Shown here: one piece after another, positions 22,140 through 34,210 of the stretch
How the letters are laid out: the number at the start of each line of letters is the position of its first letter
Position numbering within the stretch: position 1 is the stretch's first letter
From: Caenorhabditis remanei
Taxonomy: Eukaryota; Nematoda; Chromadorea; Rhabditida; Rhabditidae
Direction: 5' to 3'
DNA: 64,000 bases
NCBI RefSeq assembly: GCF_010183535.1
Contig: NC_071332.1
Span: 9,982,001 to 10,046,000, forward strand
Notes under the pieces: model-generated
Told to the model about the DNA's origin: nothing
The model's input: only the letters and a program-made list of their open reading frames with translations
Database searches by the model: none
Made by a program: the position numbers and the translations under genes

Positions 22140-23493
22140 ATGAATCAGGTAATTCTGTCGGCCCTTAATCAAATCTGCCACTCATTCAATTCCAAAAAAA
22201 ACTTTATTTCCAATTATAAATGCAACACGTGGGCAGTTCTTATCTCTTTCCATTAGTAACCAATATATTTGTTCAAGATTCCTTCTTCTACAACGGAAAA
22301 AACTCCAATACGCGATCAGATAATTGAAGAAGTTCCCGGATTCTCTCAACAATTTTTTATTTCTGCTATTTCCTTCTGTTTTATTGTGAGTTTTGAGAAA
22401 GCATGAACTGAAGCAATGTCATACTTCAGACAAGTTTTCTCGGTACAATTTGCAATGTATTCCTGTTGATAAAATTCGCGACTCGGAGTGAGAAATCGAA
22501 TGGATTTCAGAAAATATGCCTTATTAAAACTATCCCAAATATTATAGTATGTATTTCCTTTTTATTATGGGCAATTCCGTTAACTGCCTTTGGTTACACA
22601 TATGATGAAGTAGCTTACTGGATCAACAGTTTGGTAGGAGGTATGGCAGGTACATGGGCTTATTTGTTGAGTAAGTTGGGAGTTGATTCAAAAAATATTC
22701 TCATGAATTACTACTTCAGCTCCAATATTGCAAGTTTCAATGTCCTGCAACAGATTTTATGTTTTATATTTTCCATTTGGCATGAAACCAGTGAAAAAGC
22801 TTCCAATGACAAGTTTAGCCATTGTATTTGCAATCATTTCTGTCACTATAGTCACTATGTTCACCATGCCAAGTGAGATTCTTTTCAAAACCCTTTGCGC
22901 AATGTTTCATGAATTCAGAAGGATGTGGGTACGTGTATGATCCAGAATACTTTCAATGGATACCTGAAGATGACGAATGTGCGGCAAACTTTGCAAATGG
23001 AATAATGTTTGCAATATTTGCAATTACATTAGTCTCGAATTCATTCAATGTAGCCACTGCTGCACGTCTTCTATTCAGTAAAATGGTCGGAATGACCAAA
23101 AAAGACTCTTCGAGACGACGACGTAGATGGATGATCATGTTCTTACAGGTATTGTTTGGAAGCCAACTAATATCTCCCAGGAACATTTTCAGAGCGTTAT
23201 GACCGATTGTCTTCATTTGGTTGATATCATAAATGCTACTTATATTTATAAATTCAACGACGAGCTCTGGTTTCAGTTCATTTTTTTGACGATGTCTTTC
23301 ATTTTGATTTATACTTTGGATGGGTAAGACACTTGAACTAATAATATTTAAATTGAAAAATATACCTACCAGATTCGTAATGCTGATATTCAACCAACAT
23401 TTTCTTCCGAAAATCTGTAGAAAGAATGGGAAACAAATGAGTGTGATGGTTGTCACTTCACGGATATCAGTTACTACATTATCAAAACAATAG
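22140..23493 (+). CDS. Srx-like chemoreceptor (array member 2)
   Basis: Seven exons: 22140..22148 (MNQ only), 22278..22385, 22430..22670, 22720..22872, 22919..23148, 23193..23323 and 23373..23493, in total 330 residues. The 9-nt first exon was inferred because exon 2 is open without any ATG and the ATGAATCAG|GTAATT donor fits phase 0. Blocks are GFQKICLIKTIPN, QVSMSCNRFYVLYFPFGMK, CGYVYDPEYFQW and RRRRRWMIMFLQ|SVMTDCLH. Asp-for-Gln at the VIQDC site (SVMTDC) is a small departure. It is the closest neighbour of array member 1, likely by tandem duplication. Confidence 0.78.
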
Positions 23494-23852
23494 AAATTAT
23501 TTATATAATTTTATTAGTTTGCTGATTTCCAATAAAATGCTTCAAGTGCTTTAATCTAGCTCTATTCCAAAAAGTTAAAACAAGTCTGAATAAGTTCCCA
23601 TGCCCACTCTTTCATCGAAGATCAAAAACTGAATTCTTCCGACTTCATCTGACTAAACTAGTCACAAAATGAATACAAATCTCTTCGAGTTTTTGTTCGG
23701 AAGTTTTCGAATTCTAGTTAAAACAATGAAGTTTGCTTCAATGAATTCTATAATTTTCCAATTTCTACACTTGAATAACTTTTGAAAATTAAACTTAGCC
23801 CTTGTCACCTTACATCATTACTTCAGCAGTTTTGGAAACCTTCAAATCAAAA
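23494..23852. other. Intergenic between receptor genes 2 and 3
   Basis: AT-rich spacer with no recognised feature. An open stretch in frame from 23802 may be the 5' leader of the next gene. Confidence 0.4.
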
Positions 23853-24428
23853 ATGGAAATGGAGCATCCAGCTCGAGTAAACATGAATTTCAGTTTTTAT
23901 ATTTTTTCATTAATTGTTGTTTTCATAGTAAGTTCCTTTGGGTTCATTTTACAATTAAAATTATTCAATTTCAGGCAAGTTTAATTGGATGCTCAACAAA
24001 CTTATATTTTGTGTTCAAATCACTTGTTCGGAAATCGAGTTCTAATGGTTTTCAAAATATCTGTATGGTTAAAACTATCAACAATTCTATTATATGCACC
24101 ACATTTTTGTTTTGGGTTCTTCCAATAACGTTGTCGAGTTGTACTTACTCCGAATTGAACTATACTGCAAATCGAATTCTCAGTGGAATTTCTGCTATGT
24201 GGGCATATATATTAAGTTGGTGAATCTAGGGAATTAGTATTGAATCAGAATCTTCATTTTCAGATTCCCTTCTGCAAGTTTGTCTAGCGTGTAATCGTTT
24301 CTATGGATTATACTTCCCATTTGGAATAGTGATATGGAAAACAGTTCCAATGACAAAATTAGCGTTGGCCATTACAATCACATTTACTACCATCTTGTCG
24401 ATCATGACACTTCCAGGTAAATAGATTA

Positions 24429-25096
24429 CCGTAAATACTGTATTATAACGGCATCTGTAATCAGGCTTGGTCGGAGAAAAATTTTCGGAGAATCGGAGAA
24501 TCGAAATTTTCTCCGAAAAAAATGCCGGAGAATCGGATATCCAAAATTTTATCCGAGTTTTTTTCTCGGAAATCGGAGAAATTCGGATAACTTCGGAGAA
24601 TCCGAAAATGTTCCCAAAAATGCTACTAAAACGGATTTTCTGTTGCGTTTTTCAGAATTCACTTTTCTAAAACAAGTTTAATCATCATTAAAAGCTTTTA
24701 TCAGTAAAAATGCAACAAAAACAGAGTGTGGAGTGTCGTCGTCTCCGAAATTCTCCGAAAGTCGGAGAATTATCCGTCGGAGAAATTCTCCGAAGAAAGT
24801 CGGAGAATCGGAGAATCGGAGTATCCGATTCTCCGACTCCGGCCAAGCCTGCCTGTAATAGAACGGCACCTGTATTATAACGTCACCCCATCTATACTCA
24901 GAATTCATGAATATGACTATAACGGTTTTTTCTTGGTTCTGATTAGAAGAAGGGTATTTAGAAACTTTTTGATCAGCAAATAGAAGGCCCAAACAAGTTC
25001 TTTCGTTTAACTTTAATGAGTTTCTGAAACAACGAAATTTCTCTTTGAGGCGGTGGAAAAAATTAACGGCATGCCGCTATAATACAGTATTTACGG
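24429..25096. mobile_element. Inverted-repeat (MITE-like) element in receptor intron
   Basis: CCGTAAATACTGTATTATA at 24429 returns inverted at the right end (TATAATACAGTATTTACGG, ending 25096). The terminal repeats run about 27 bp with few mismatches. Internal copies of the TGTATTATAACG motif occur near 24891. There is no coding capacity. A second element is nested inside. Confidence 0.75.
24463..24850. repeat. CGGAGAATCGGAGAAT-rich inverted-repeat element, nested
   Basis: It begins AGGCTTGGTCGGAG and ends CTCCGACTCCGGCCAAGCCT, an imperfect inverted pair. The interior is made of degenerate CGGAGAATC and ATTCTCCG units on both strands, so it can fold along most of its length. CTGTAAT lies on both sides, which might be a target duplication. 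Confidence 0.75.
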
Positions 25097-25702
25097 AATA
25101 TTACAATTTCTTCAAATATTCAGAAATTTTCAGCTGGCTGTGGCTACGTCTATGACCCAAGTTTTTTCCTCTGGAGACCTGAAAACCACGAGTGCTCAAA
25201 ACGAATTTCAGTAATTTCCATATGTTATACTCGGTACGACAATCACTACGAACTTGTTCAATATTGCAATTGGAGTTCGTCTTCTAGTTAGGAAGATAAG
25301 CGGAATAAGAGAAGAACAAGCGAAAGAAAGAAGGAAAAGATGGATGATTATGTTCATTCAAGTGAATCTGAATCTTTGAATATCGAAAGAGTTATAATTT
25401 TCAGAGTGTAATCCAAGACTGCTTACAATTATTTGACACAATCAATTCATATTATATTGTCCTTCTCAGTGAAAAAGTTTGGTTTCAGTTCATATTTGTA
25501 ACTTTTTCACTTTTATTCATTGCTACATTAGATGGGTTTGTGTGGAACAGGGAGAAACTTGACAAATGAAAAAGATTGCAGACTTGTAATGTTTGCCTGT
25601 CACACTGATATTCACCCCGAATGGATCAAAAAGTTTAGAGCCAAATCAAGAAAAGCGACTCTAGTTCCTGTTACTTGCAGTGGTCATTCTTTGAATAATT
25701 GA

Positions 25703-26264
25703 TTACTTGACTTTTTTAATTTTTGTTATAATGCTGAGGTCATGTAACTCAGAAGTCATGCTCGAAACGAGAAATAAAAATTCTCTCAAAACTGCGTCTG
25801 GAAAATAACAGAAATAAGCATCATTGGTCTAGACGAAAGTATAAAAAGCGGATGGTACTCAGTAGACTAATTCCTTAAAAAATATTAAGTAACCTCCAGC
25901 TGATTATGAGATTCACAGAATGACGGAAAATATATATTACTGAAGCTTTGATTGGAATATGAATAGCTTATAGACAAACAGGATGTGGCGTCACTCAGTA
26001 CGTATAGTTTTGCTGGAGTAAAAATAGAATAGTTAATTACATTTCGGAAGTTTTTTCTTGAAATGAAAACAAAGATTAGAACAAGTCATGACAATCGCAA
26101 AAACATATTTTGTCTGAATTCTATCTTTTTCCCACGTCTGTTTTCAAAATTTTCTTATTTCACCTATATAGTACGTACTCGTTGAAATCATTTTCCCATG
26201 ATCCATGTCCTAGTCATGCTTTTATTTCACCAACTTTCAGTTTTAGAAGCTTGCAGTTTTTGCA
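25703..26264. other. Intergenic
   Basis: AT-rich spacer between array member 3 and the classical Srx gene. No feature recognised. Confidence 0.4.
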
Positions 26265-27678
26265 ATGTATCAGCCACTGATAGTCGCCGCAATCACTTTT
26301 TTGGTACTCAACCTCACGTGAGAAACTTTTTTCCTTAAATTATCTGTTTTCCAGATTACAACACCTGGTGCGATCACAAACATATTAGTATTTATGTCTG
26401 CTCAGAGAATGAGTTCTATGAATAGTTCCTTTGGAATCATAACTAAAAATCAAGCAGTTTGCAATACTATGATGTGTCTCATATTCTTATTGTACGTCTT
26501 CCCAATGCAGTTGAGGTGAGGATCTTTAAACTTTAGAAAAAAGTTCAAAAACAACGGTCAAGTTGATGCCGATGGGAAGGGTTTTGCATTCTTTTGGGAA
26601 CGCGGTTTGTTCGTTTGATGAACAGTTTTTGGTTTCACAAGGAAACCGGAGGCCTTCTGCAAGCAGAAGGAAAGGCAGATAACCCATCGACGTCGGACCG
26701 AAGTGAAATTGAGAGAAATGTAGAGTGTTTATATACCCAGTGGTCGGGTAGTGACCGACGTTTTGAGGGAAATGGCTAAGAATTGTTGCGTCTGATTTCG
26801 CAAGAAAGGATGGAAGAATTGTGAAAAAGGACGGTGATTCAATTTCAAAATTCAAACTCTTACATAAATTACTTTTTAAAAAAATGTTTTTCATTTCAGT
26901 GATGTCGTTTTTCTGATAAAATATTCACATTTTCTTGGACTGGCAGCAATGAGTATCTACGAGATATCCAATCTCTTACATCTTCTGATTGCATTGAACC
27001 GCTTTTGTGCTATTTTTATATCTTCTCATTACGAGAAAATATTCTCCAAATTTGGAACAAATATTATGATTCAAGTGATTTGGGTTGTGGCACTTATCAT
27101 GTGCTCAATATTTTATGAATTTATCGGTTGTTATTTCTCATACGATGAAATTTCCTGGACGTTTGGATTCCTGGGAACTGAGAAATGCACTCGATTGACT
27201 TGGTACACAGACTTTGCTCTGAACACTGTTTTGATAGTTTTGACATTATTCATCAATTTGTTGACAGCATTCAAAGCTGGAAGAAACAGTCGATCGTTGA
27301 TGAATGCAGCTGGAATCAAAATGTCACAAAGGCAGAAACAAAGGGAACTGGGCTTCATAAAGCAGACATTTTTTCAAGGAATATCTATATTTGCTGGTCA
27401 ATTCACTTATTATCTGATAGCTCCGTTGTTAACAAACCCAATTTTATTGTTTTTGGTTGCAAGTCTCTGGGCATTTATGCATGCAGTTGAAGGGTAATGA
27501 TGGGAGCGTATAGTCTTTCTGATATACATAAATATGAACTATTTCAGAGGAATAATTTTAATTTCTAACAAGGAAATGCAGGAAGTTTTAAAGAAAGGAA
27601 AAAGTATGATCAGAGTTCTCAAGCAGTTCATATTCACTTTTTTCAGAATCAACGTCGGCTGTTTTTGTGTCAAGTTGA
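26265..27678 (+). CDS. Classical Srx-class chemoreceptor
   Basis: Exons 26265..26303, 26355..26515, 26900..27493 and from 27548, with a small intron before the last piece ending 27678. The protein has the typical Srx plan: GAITNILVFMSAQRMSSMNSSFGIITKNQAVC (TM1 to TM2), ALNRFCAIF (TM3 end), GCYFSYDEISWTF ... C, RELGFIKQTFFQG (TM6 start) and LWAFMHAVEGGIILISNKE (TM7). It differs from the surrounding family in lacking CLVKTIPN and YDPE but aligns with it block by block, which supports common origin. The last exon could instead read on to about 27716 without the small intron. It looks intact. Confidence 0.82.
26516..26899. repeat. GC-richer insert in Srx intron, unclassified
   Basis: This 384-bp intron is much longer than its neighbours and richer in GC. 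It contains a partly inverted GACGTCGGACC ... GTGACCGACG pair. The antisense open stretch 26526..26894 matches nothing I know. It may be an old mobile-element copy. Confidence 0.35.
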
Positions 27679-27977
27679 TACCTATCCTTTCTCTATTCCC
27701 ACCAAAACAAAATTAGTCAAAACAGGAAACCATTTCTTATTGCTAAATTCTCTCTTCTCCCTTTCTTATTTACTCTCATTGTTTATTTTTTATATTAAAA
27801 CTGATAAATTTTTTCTGAGAACAGGTACTCTTTTATACTATTATTTCCAATTTCCAAAATTTTGTCTGAAAATGAGCATGACAATGGTTTCTTTTATTTT
27901 CCAATATATGATTTTGGATCGAGAAGTTGAACTTTGCTCAAAATTAATCAATTATCGTTTTCAGATAAGCTTCTTCT

Positions 27978-28106
27978 GAAGGGTTTGCTATGTTTATTTG
28001 CAATGTCGACTTACCCCCGTGTTGGATGAATATGAACAGCATGGGACGAGCTCTAGCTACTCCTTCGAGAAGAATCCGACAATCACCAATCGGAGTTTTA
28101 CTGTGA
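27978..28106 (+). pseudogene. Orphan last exon of an Srx-like receptor
   Basis: In one frame the DNA reads EGFAMFICNVDLPPCWMNMNS and on to a stop at 28106, which matches the TM7 end and tail of the array family (compare GFVMFICQSDIHPRWMKRLS at 29.3 kb). No preceding exons of the same gene are found, though a hydrophobic open stretch at 27665-27979 may be a decayed piece. Confidence 0.65.
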
Positions 28107-28761
28107 ACCACCAGACACAATACCCACTTCCATCTGTCAATTTATCTGTCTACCTTGATATTTTTCTGTGACACGATTAGACCTAATAATTTTGCTTCCT
28201 TGTTTTTCTAAAAATAAAAAAAAATTTCATGAACTACATATGTCAGAGAAATTGGTCTGATTAGATTGTCGAGCTCGCACGAGAAATTTTGGATCGTCAG
28301 ACTTTCAAGCCCAAACCTAAGGCTAAATGAAGTTTTTCTTTCGAAAAGTTCAATTTTTGTTTTGATCATTTATGAACATGATTCCGAGAAGAGAGAACGA
28401 TAGGAAAACAATATCTAGAAAAAGCAGGAGATTAAGATTTTCGAGTTTTGGTAATTTTCTATGCAAAACTACAGACTTGTCATTTCTTAAGTAAACTCCA
28501 AGTACTCTCAGACACCTTCACTTTGCTGGTTTACATGACTTTTCCAATGAGAATCTGATCCAGAAAATCTCACGTTTGTAGTGTTATCAAAGAGAAACAT
28601 TACAATATTTGCTCTTTGAAAACTTAGCAAAGAATCAATTCATTGTTATAATCTAATCAACAAAGAATGCGTAGAATTATCCTAATTCTGACTTTAGGAC
28701 AAGTATCCTTCACACGTACCATGAATTACTAAATTACAGTCACAAACTGGGCTATTCTATT
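28107..28761. other. Intergenic, possible receptor decay zone
   Basis: AT-rich DNA between two receptor relics. No clear exon found. Confidence 0.4.
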
Positions 28762-29399
28762 ATGTATGTGTCTGGTAACAGGATGGGCATTGTTTTCAGT
28801 TCAAGGTATCTTAGAGACAACAAAATCAAGCAATTATCTGATACAGATGGATGCGCCTGCGTTTATGATCCGAATATTTTCCTGTGGAGAAACGAAATAT
28901 CAGAATGTACAGATATGATAGCTCCTTATATTCCATTTTTTGTGTTTGGTACAACTATTATAACGAATATTTTGAATGTGACGACAATAACTCGGTTGCT
29001 TATGGAAAAGATGACTGGAGTGAATGTAGAAGAATCAAAGCGAAGGAGAAGAAGATGGATGATCATGTTCATGCAGGTATGTATTGTTTTGTTTTTTGAA
29101 AATCGGAGCACTCTCACTAATTTTTCATTTTTCAGAGTGTTATTCAAGATTGCCTCCAGTTAATTGACATAATAAACTCTTACTACTTGTGGAAACTCAA
29201 CGAAGACCTTTGGTTTCAATTCATGACTGTCACATTTTCTTTCCTTACGGTTACTGCAATAGACGGTTTTGTTATGTTTATCTGCCAATCGGATATCCAT
29301 CCGAGATGGATGAAGAGACTGTCTAAAAACAACATCGGTGGAAGTAGTGTTGCAGTTCTGAAAAGTGGTGGAAACCTGTCTTCTACTAATTTTCATTAA
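28762..29399 (+). pseudogene. Srx-like receptor lacking its 5' half (array member 4)
   Basis: The 3' half is well kept: CACVYDPNIFLWRNEISEC, TIITNILNVTTITRLLMEKMTGV, RRRRRWMIMFMQ|SVIQDCLQ with a normal small intron (about 29077-29134), and DGFVMFICQSDIHPRW, stop at 29399. Upstream, VSGNRMGIVFSS recalls the TM3-end SGNR motif of other members, but TM1-TM3 and TM4 are missing. It may be a truncated gene, or a 3' fragment that still happens to be open. Confidence 0.7.
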
Positions 29400-29667
29400 T
29401 ATTATGTATCAAATATGAACTATTGAAAATAATAAACCTATTTTTAGAATTCCATGTTTCCCTCGCAATTATTACGTGGTAGACCTAGAATTTAATCAAA
29501 GATCGTATAACGAAATTTCCTGGTTTACTGGCTGAAGCTGGGCTGACAAGCACCTGCGAAATTGTTGACTGTCTGTGTTTTTACTTTATTACCTGATTAT
29601 CAATCAAGAAAATAAAAAACGGAATAATAAATAGCAAGAGCTGATTTTCATTCAATCAAACGGCAAT

Positions 29668-30658
29668 ATGATCCTTCATTGTCTGGAAACGAGTATAATG
29701 TTTCTTGTATCTTTACTCGGATTCTCTGTTAATACATTCTTTTTTCTAAAAATGTCTTCAATACGGAACTCAATGAGCTCCTTTCAAAAACTATGTTTTG
29801 TAAAAGGCCTCTCGAATGCTCTCATTTGTGCTTCAATTATTTTATGGGCTGTTCCACTTTCAGCATTTTCAGCTAAAACTGAAAATGTTTGGAGAAATTT
29901 GAACATTGGAATATCAGAGTTAACTGCTTCTGGAGGTTATATTTTTGGACCACTTTGTCAAATTCTGATGGCTGCTAACAGGTTAATCGCTTTGTATCTT
30001 CCTATATGGAGAATGAAGTTTGAGAGATTTCCAATCACGAATCTAGCAATTCTTGTTTGTATTATTATCTCACTTTACTGTAGTTTTGTTGGAATGCAAG
30101 GTTGCGATTAAACTAGTTCAGAAGAATAAACCAGCAAGTTCAGGTCCGTGTGTTTTGATCTACCATCCAGAAACTTTTGCTTGGAGTCCCGAACTATCTA
30201 CATGTGTAGACTCGATGGATGGATTACAGTTGCCAACTATTATAATCCTGACTTTGATTGCTATTACTTTCAATTTTGTTTCTGTTTTCAAGCTAGTCTA
30301 CGAGAAAGTCTCTGGAATTAGTGCTTCTCAGAAAACGAGAAGAAGGAAGAAATGGTTATCCATGTTCATTCAAAATGTGATACAAGATACACTACATGTC
30401 ATCGATATGATTAATTTCACTTTATTGTATAAGCTAGTGCAAGCAGAATGGTTTTATTTCATTTTTGTGAGCTTGTCGTTTGCAATGATTTATGTATTGG
30501 ATGGGTACGTTTGAAAATAATTCTATCACTATTTCATCATGTCTTTTAGAATTGTGATGGTCCATTTTCACATCTTCACTCAGAAGAGAATGTTTCAACG
30601 AAAGGTGAAATTAGCCATGGTGGCGAACAATATTCAATTCAGTCCGAGACAAAATTAG
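29668..30658 (+). CDS. Srx-like chemoreceptor (array member 5), three exons
   Basis: Exons 29668..30100, 30144..30504 and 30550..30658 give 300 residues. TM1 to TM4 are in one exon, so the intron present in most relatives after the GAY segment is absent. Blocks are SFQKLCFVKGLSN ... LWAVPLSAF, CQILMAANRLIALYLPIW, CVLIYHPETFAW and RRRKKWLSMFIQNVIQDTLH, then YVLDGIVMVHFH. YHPE replaces YDPE and QDT replaces QDC. Appears intact. Confidence 0.8.
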
Positions 30659-30876
30659 GATCATTTCGATCTCCATAGTCTAACATCATTTTTTGTTCAT
30701 CCGGTCAAGTTAGTACCATGTCGAGAGTTTTCCGATAAATAAAGTTTGTTTATTTGCTGGTCATTTGAATGTTTTTGAACTCGAGCATGAAGCTGAATCA
30801 ACAAACTTTAGTATAAAAGTCGGAACAGACTTGTCAAAAATCATCCGATCTTTTAATTTCCATTAACGATCGAATT

Positions 30877-33521
30877 ATGAATCTGAAACTTCATTCGTTA
30901 TTTCTCATGCTATTGACATTGAAAATGTAAGTTTTGTCTAAAAATCAAGTGAGAAATCAGCTGTGAAATTTCAAGAGCATTCGGAGAAATAACGGAAGAA
31001 ACTGAGAGAATTGTGGAGGATGCTGTGTTGAGAGCTTTGGATTCATTGACTGCAAATGTGGATTCAAGACAAGAACACTCATCAGAACAAATTATTGTTT
31101 CACAACAAGCAAACAGTGAATCCAAAATTGCCCAGTTCACTGGAGAGGTTTTGGAAGAGGCAACAAGGATTCTGGTGGAAGAATTCGGAATGGTTTACCC
31201 AGAAAAATATAGAAAAAATCTCTTAATGAAGTACTTTTTTCAGGATATTCTGCCAATGGCCAATGAGGTAATCAATAAATGGAAAAATGAAGAAGAGGAA
31301 GCTATATCAGAGACAACCACTCAGCCATCTGATTCGATTCGTTCCAAACGAAACGCAGTTATTCGTCCCAAACGTCAAGCCAACAACCGTCGTCGAAGAT
31401 GTTTTTCTCCACCAACTGACTGCAATAACAGATTCCAGTAGGTTCTGGTATCGTGTCTCTCAAATATTATTTTTCATTCAATAAATATTGAATCAATCCT
31501 GTTTCAGTACAACAACTCGTGCTATCACTGGACTCTGTAACAACCGACAGAATCCTGAACTCGGAAACTCTGTTTCCCAGCTACGAAGACTAATGGGCGG
31601 AGCTTCTTATGCTGACGGTCTTGGTAGAATCCGTACAAGAAGTGCAAATGGAGAAGAGTTGCCATCTGCCAGATTGATTTCAAATACAATTCATGATGAT
31701 AGAGCTAATCAAGTATTCTCTCCAAGTATCAACCATCTCCACATGATTATCGGACAGTTTATTGCTCATGACGTCATATTCATGCCGTCTTCAGTAGGTA
31801 TGATAATATTCAAACTACAAAATGTTTAGTGGGCACATTTAATTTTTTCAGCTCGAGATGGAGGTGCACTCGACTGCTCCGCTTGTAATGCTGCCAGGAG
31901 AGTATCTGCAAACTGTGCTCCAATTCCAGTTCCCCGAAATGATCCATACTTTCGAACCCCATGTATGAGATTGACTCGAGCCCTCAATGGTCAAGAAAAC
32001 TTTGGAGTTCGTACTCAAATTGGGCAGAACAGTCACTTTTTGGATCTTTCCACGGTCTACGGATCTGCTGATTGTGAAGCTGAAACTGTTAGATCTTTCC
32101 AAGACGGGAAAATGTTGACTTTTGATGACTTGGGATACACTCTTCCACCACAGAATCTGAATGATTCCAACTGTCAATCTTTTGCACCACTCCACTGTTT
32201 CACTTGTGGAGATTTCAGAAATAGTCTCCATCCAGCACTTATTCCAGGTGCACATTCTTATAGCTACCTTGAAAATAATTTCAATTTCAGTTCACACCGT
32301 ATTTATCAAAGAGCACAACCGTCTGGCCAATCAAGTAAAAAGCGCTCGTCCTCGTATGTCAGATGAACAAATATTCCAACTTGTTCGAAAGATTATGATT
32401 GGAATGTGGCAACATATTGTTTATAACGAGTACATTCCAAAGTATTTGCCACAGAGAACAATTCGAAACTTTGGATTGAGACCGTTGAGAAATGGAGTTC
32501 ATCGGGGATACAGTGCTTCTCAAGATCCCTCCATCACGGCAGAATATGCTGGAGCAGCATTCAGATTTGGGCACAGTCAGGCGAGATTTGACTTTCCAAG
32601 GTTGACTGAAGAGGGACGTCCAGCTGGAAATTTCGATTTGGGCCATGATATTTTCTATGCTGATCAAAACTATTTGGCAGGAATTGGAGGATGGGAACCA
32701 GTTATGAATGGTAGAGCTGAAAAAATCAGAACTAAAATTCTAAATTATAGACTTTAGGAATGGTCAGAATGCCAGCTATGAAATCTGATCGATATTTTTC
32801 TTTTGGGATAAGAAATCAAATGTTCGAAATTAGAGGAAGAAATGGATCAGGAGTCGATTTGGTATCGATTAACATCCAGAGAGGAAGAGATATGGGATTA
32901 TTCCCATATGTGCAATACAGGTATTGAAATCGAGTTCTTTTCAAGTTTTACACTTTTTTTTTCAAACTTTCAGACAACTAGTTGGTCTCCCACAAGTCAA
33001 CAGTTTTAGTGATCTGAATACAACAATGTCACGAGAGAATATCCAAGCTTTGAGAAATGTTTATTCTGACCCAGAAGATATTGATTTATATGTAGGAATA
33101 ATGTTGGAAGAACCCCTTGCAGGAGGTCAATTGGGGCCAACTGCATCATTTATGATTGGGGAACAGTTCAAAGCATTGAAAACTGGTGACAGATTCTTTT
33201 ATGAAAGTATTGTGGAAGGAACTGATAACTTTACACAAGGTTTGTCAATTCTTTCTATCTTCTGCCTGATTTGATGCCTGATATTTCGCAAAAAATCCAT
33301 CCTAATTTTCAGAAGAGATCGACGAGATTCGAAACAAGGTCTCCCTCGCTAAACTCATCTGCACCAATATGGACTTTGCTGAGAGAATCAACTCGGATAT
33401 TTTTGATCAGTAAGATTCGGCTATTAACCAAACAACAAAACTTCTAATTGTTTTCAGTCGAAGCAGACAAGTGGAATGCTCTTCACTCCGAGAAATCAAC
33501 ATCGAGAAGTTTCTCCGATAG
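30877..33521 (+). CDS. Secreted animal haem peroxidase with basic-site propeptide
   Basis: Nine exons (30877..30926, 30976..31437, 31508..31797, 31852..32247, 32291..32710, 32758..32920, 32974..33239, 33313..33409, 33458..33521) give 735 residues. A signal peptide (MNLKLHSLFLMLLTLK) leads a 150-residue acidic propeptide that ends in repeated basic sites (RSKR, RPKR, RRRR). The peroxidase domain keeps the distal His in GQFIAHD, the proximal His in AFRFGHS and the NIQRGRDMGL motif; HFLDLSTVYGS and FIKEHNRLA are also typical. Such enzymes use hydrogen peroxide for oxidative cross-linking, for example of cuticle tyrosines. No C-terminal anchor is seen. It interrupts the receptor array. Confidence 0.92.
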
Positions 33522-33723
33522 TTGGCCAGGAAGTCTGCACGTAAATATTTAGTTTCAATATTGACTTTTCAACTTTCTTCGATTGTGAGAAATAAAGTGA
33601 TGGCATTTAATCTTATTTTGATGTTTAACAGTAGATTGACAGTATCCGATGTGTGAAATCAACATAATTTTCAAAGTGTAAGATTCATTAGAATGAGATC
33701 AAAGCGAAGAATCAATGTATGTA

Positions 33724-34210
33724 TTAATGAATGCAATCAGTTGTTTCTCCACTGAATTGATTAGCCAGATTCAAGGTTCCGATATCGTAATTTGTTGAGG
33801 ATCCAGATCCAGACGCAACAGCGTAATCCGGAATGTTGATTGTCAATTTCTTCGAGCACAGCCCATTGTAGTTACATTTGTGGTAAATGTTAACTTTTGG
33901 ATCCAATGTAAAGATCTTGGTGTATGTACCAGAGACTCGGAAGGTTCCGTCGTTGGACGATTTAGTGGAATCAAGCTTGGAATCCCAGACTGGAAGAGGC
34001 ACAATTAAAATCTGGGTTACAAGATATTCTCAACAAACCTGTTCCATCTTCATACATTTTCACAAGAACGTTTCTAGCTGGCTGTCCTTGACAAACTAAT
34101 CTTCCAGTAACAGAGATAGTTTGAGTACTTCCAACAACATTCAGAACAGCATGAGCAAGTTGAGAGGAAAGAAGAACAGAAAGAAGGAGAACAGTTGTAG
34201 TCGAAGTCAT
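33724..34210 (-). CDS. Transthyretin-like (TTL/TTR-52 type) secreted protein
   Basis: Two exons (34039..34210 and 33724..33989) give about 145 residues. A signal peptide (TTTVLLLSVLLSSQLAHA) precedes the family motif SVTGRLVCQGQPARNVLVKMYEDGTG, then GTFRVSGTYTKIFTLDPKVNIYHKCNY and KKLTINIPDYAV. The small β-sandwich family is expanded in nematodes and secreted; one member bridges apoptotic cells in C. elegans, most have no known role. It is convergent with the peroxidase, about 200 bp apart. Confidence 0.92.

Larger units (their letters stand above)
23853..25702 (+). pseudogene. Srx-like chemoreceptor (array member 3) with a frameshift
   Basis: Exons 23853..23927, 23975..24215 and 24264..24416 and the 3' exons near 25133-25367, 25405-25532 and 25581-25702 cover the whole receptor (GFQNICMVKTINN, QVCLACNRFYGLYFPFG, CGYVYDPSFFLW, RRKRWMIMFIQ|SVIQDCLQ). 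Within the 4th exon, the frame that reads CGYVYDP meets a stop, while TTITTNLFNIAIGVRLL lies in another frame; the shift falls near 25205-25222. No intron explains it. Either this copy has been inactivated by an indel, or the assembly has an error. The intron before this exon is 716 bp, filled with nested repeats. Confidence 0.75.

Noticed and set aside
26526..26894. Minus-strand open frame in the Srx intron
   Set aside because: No similarity to a known protein and confined to a GC-richer intronic insert.
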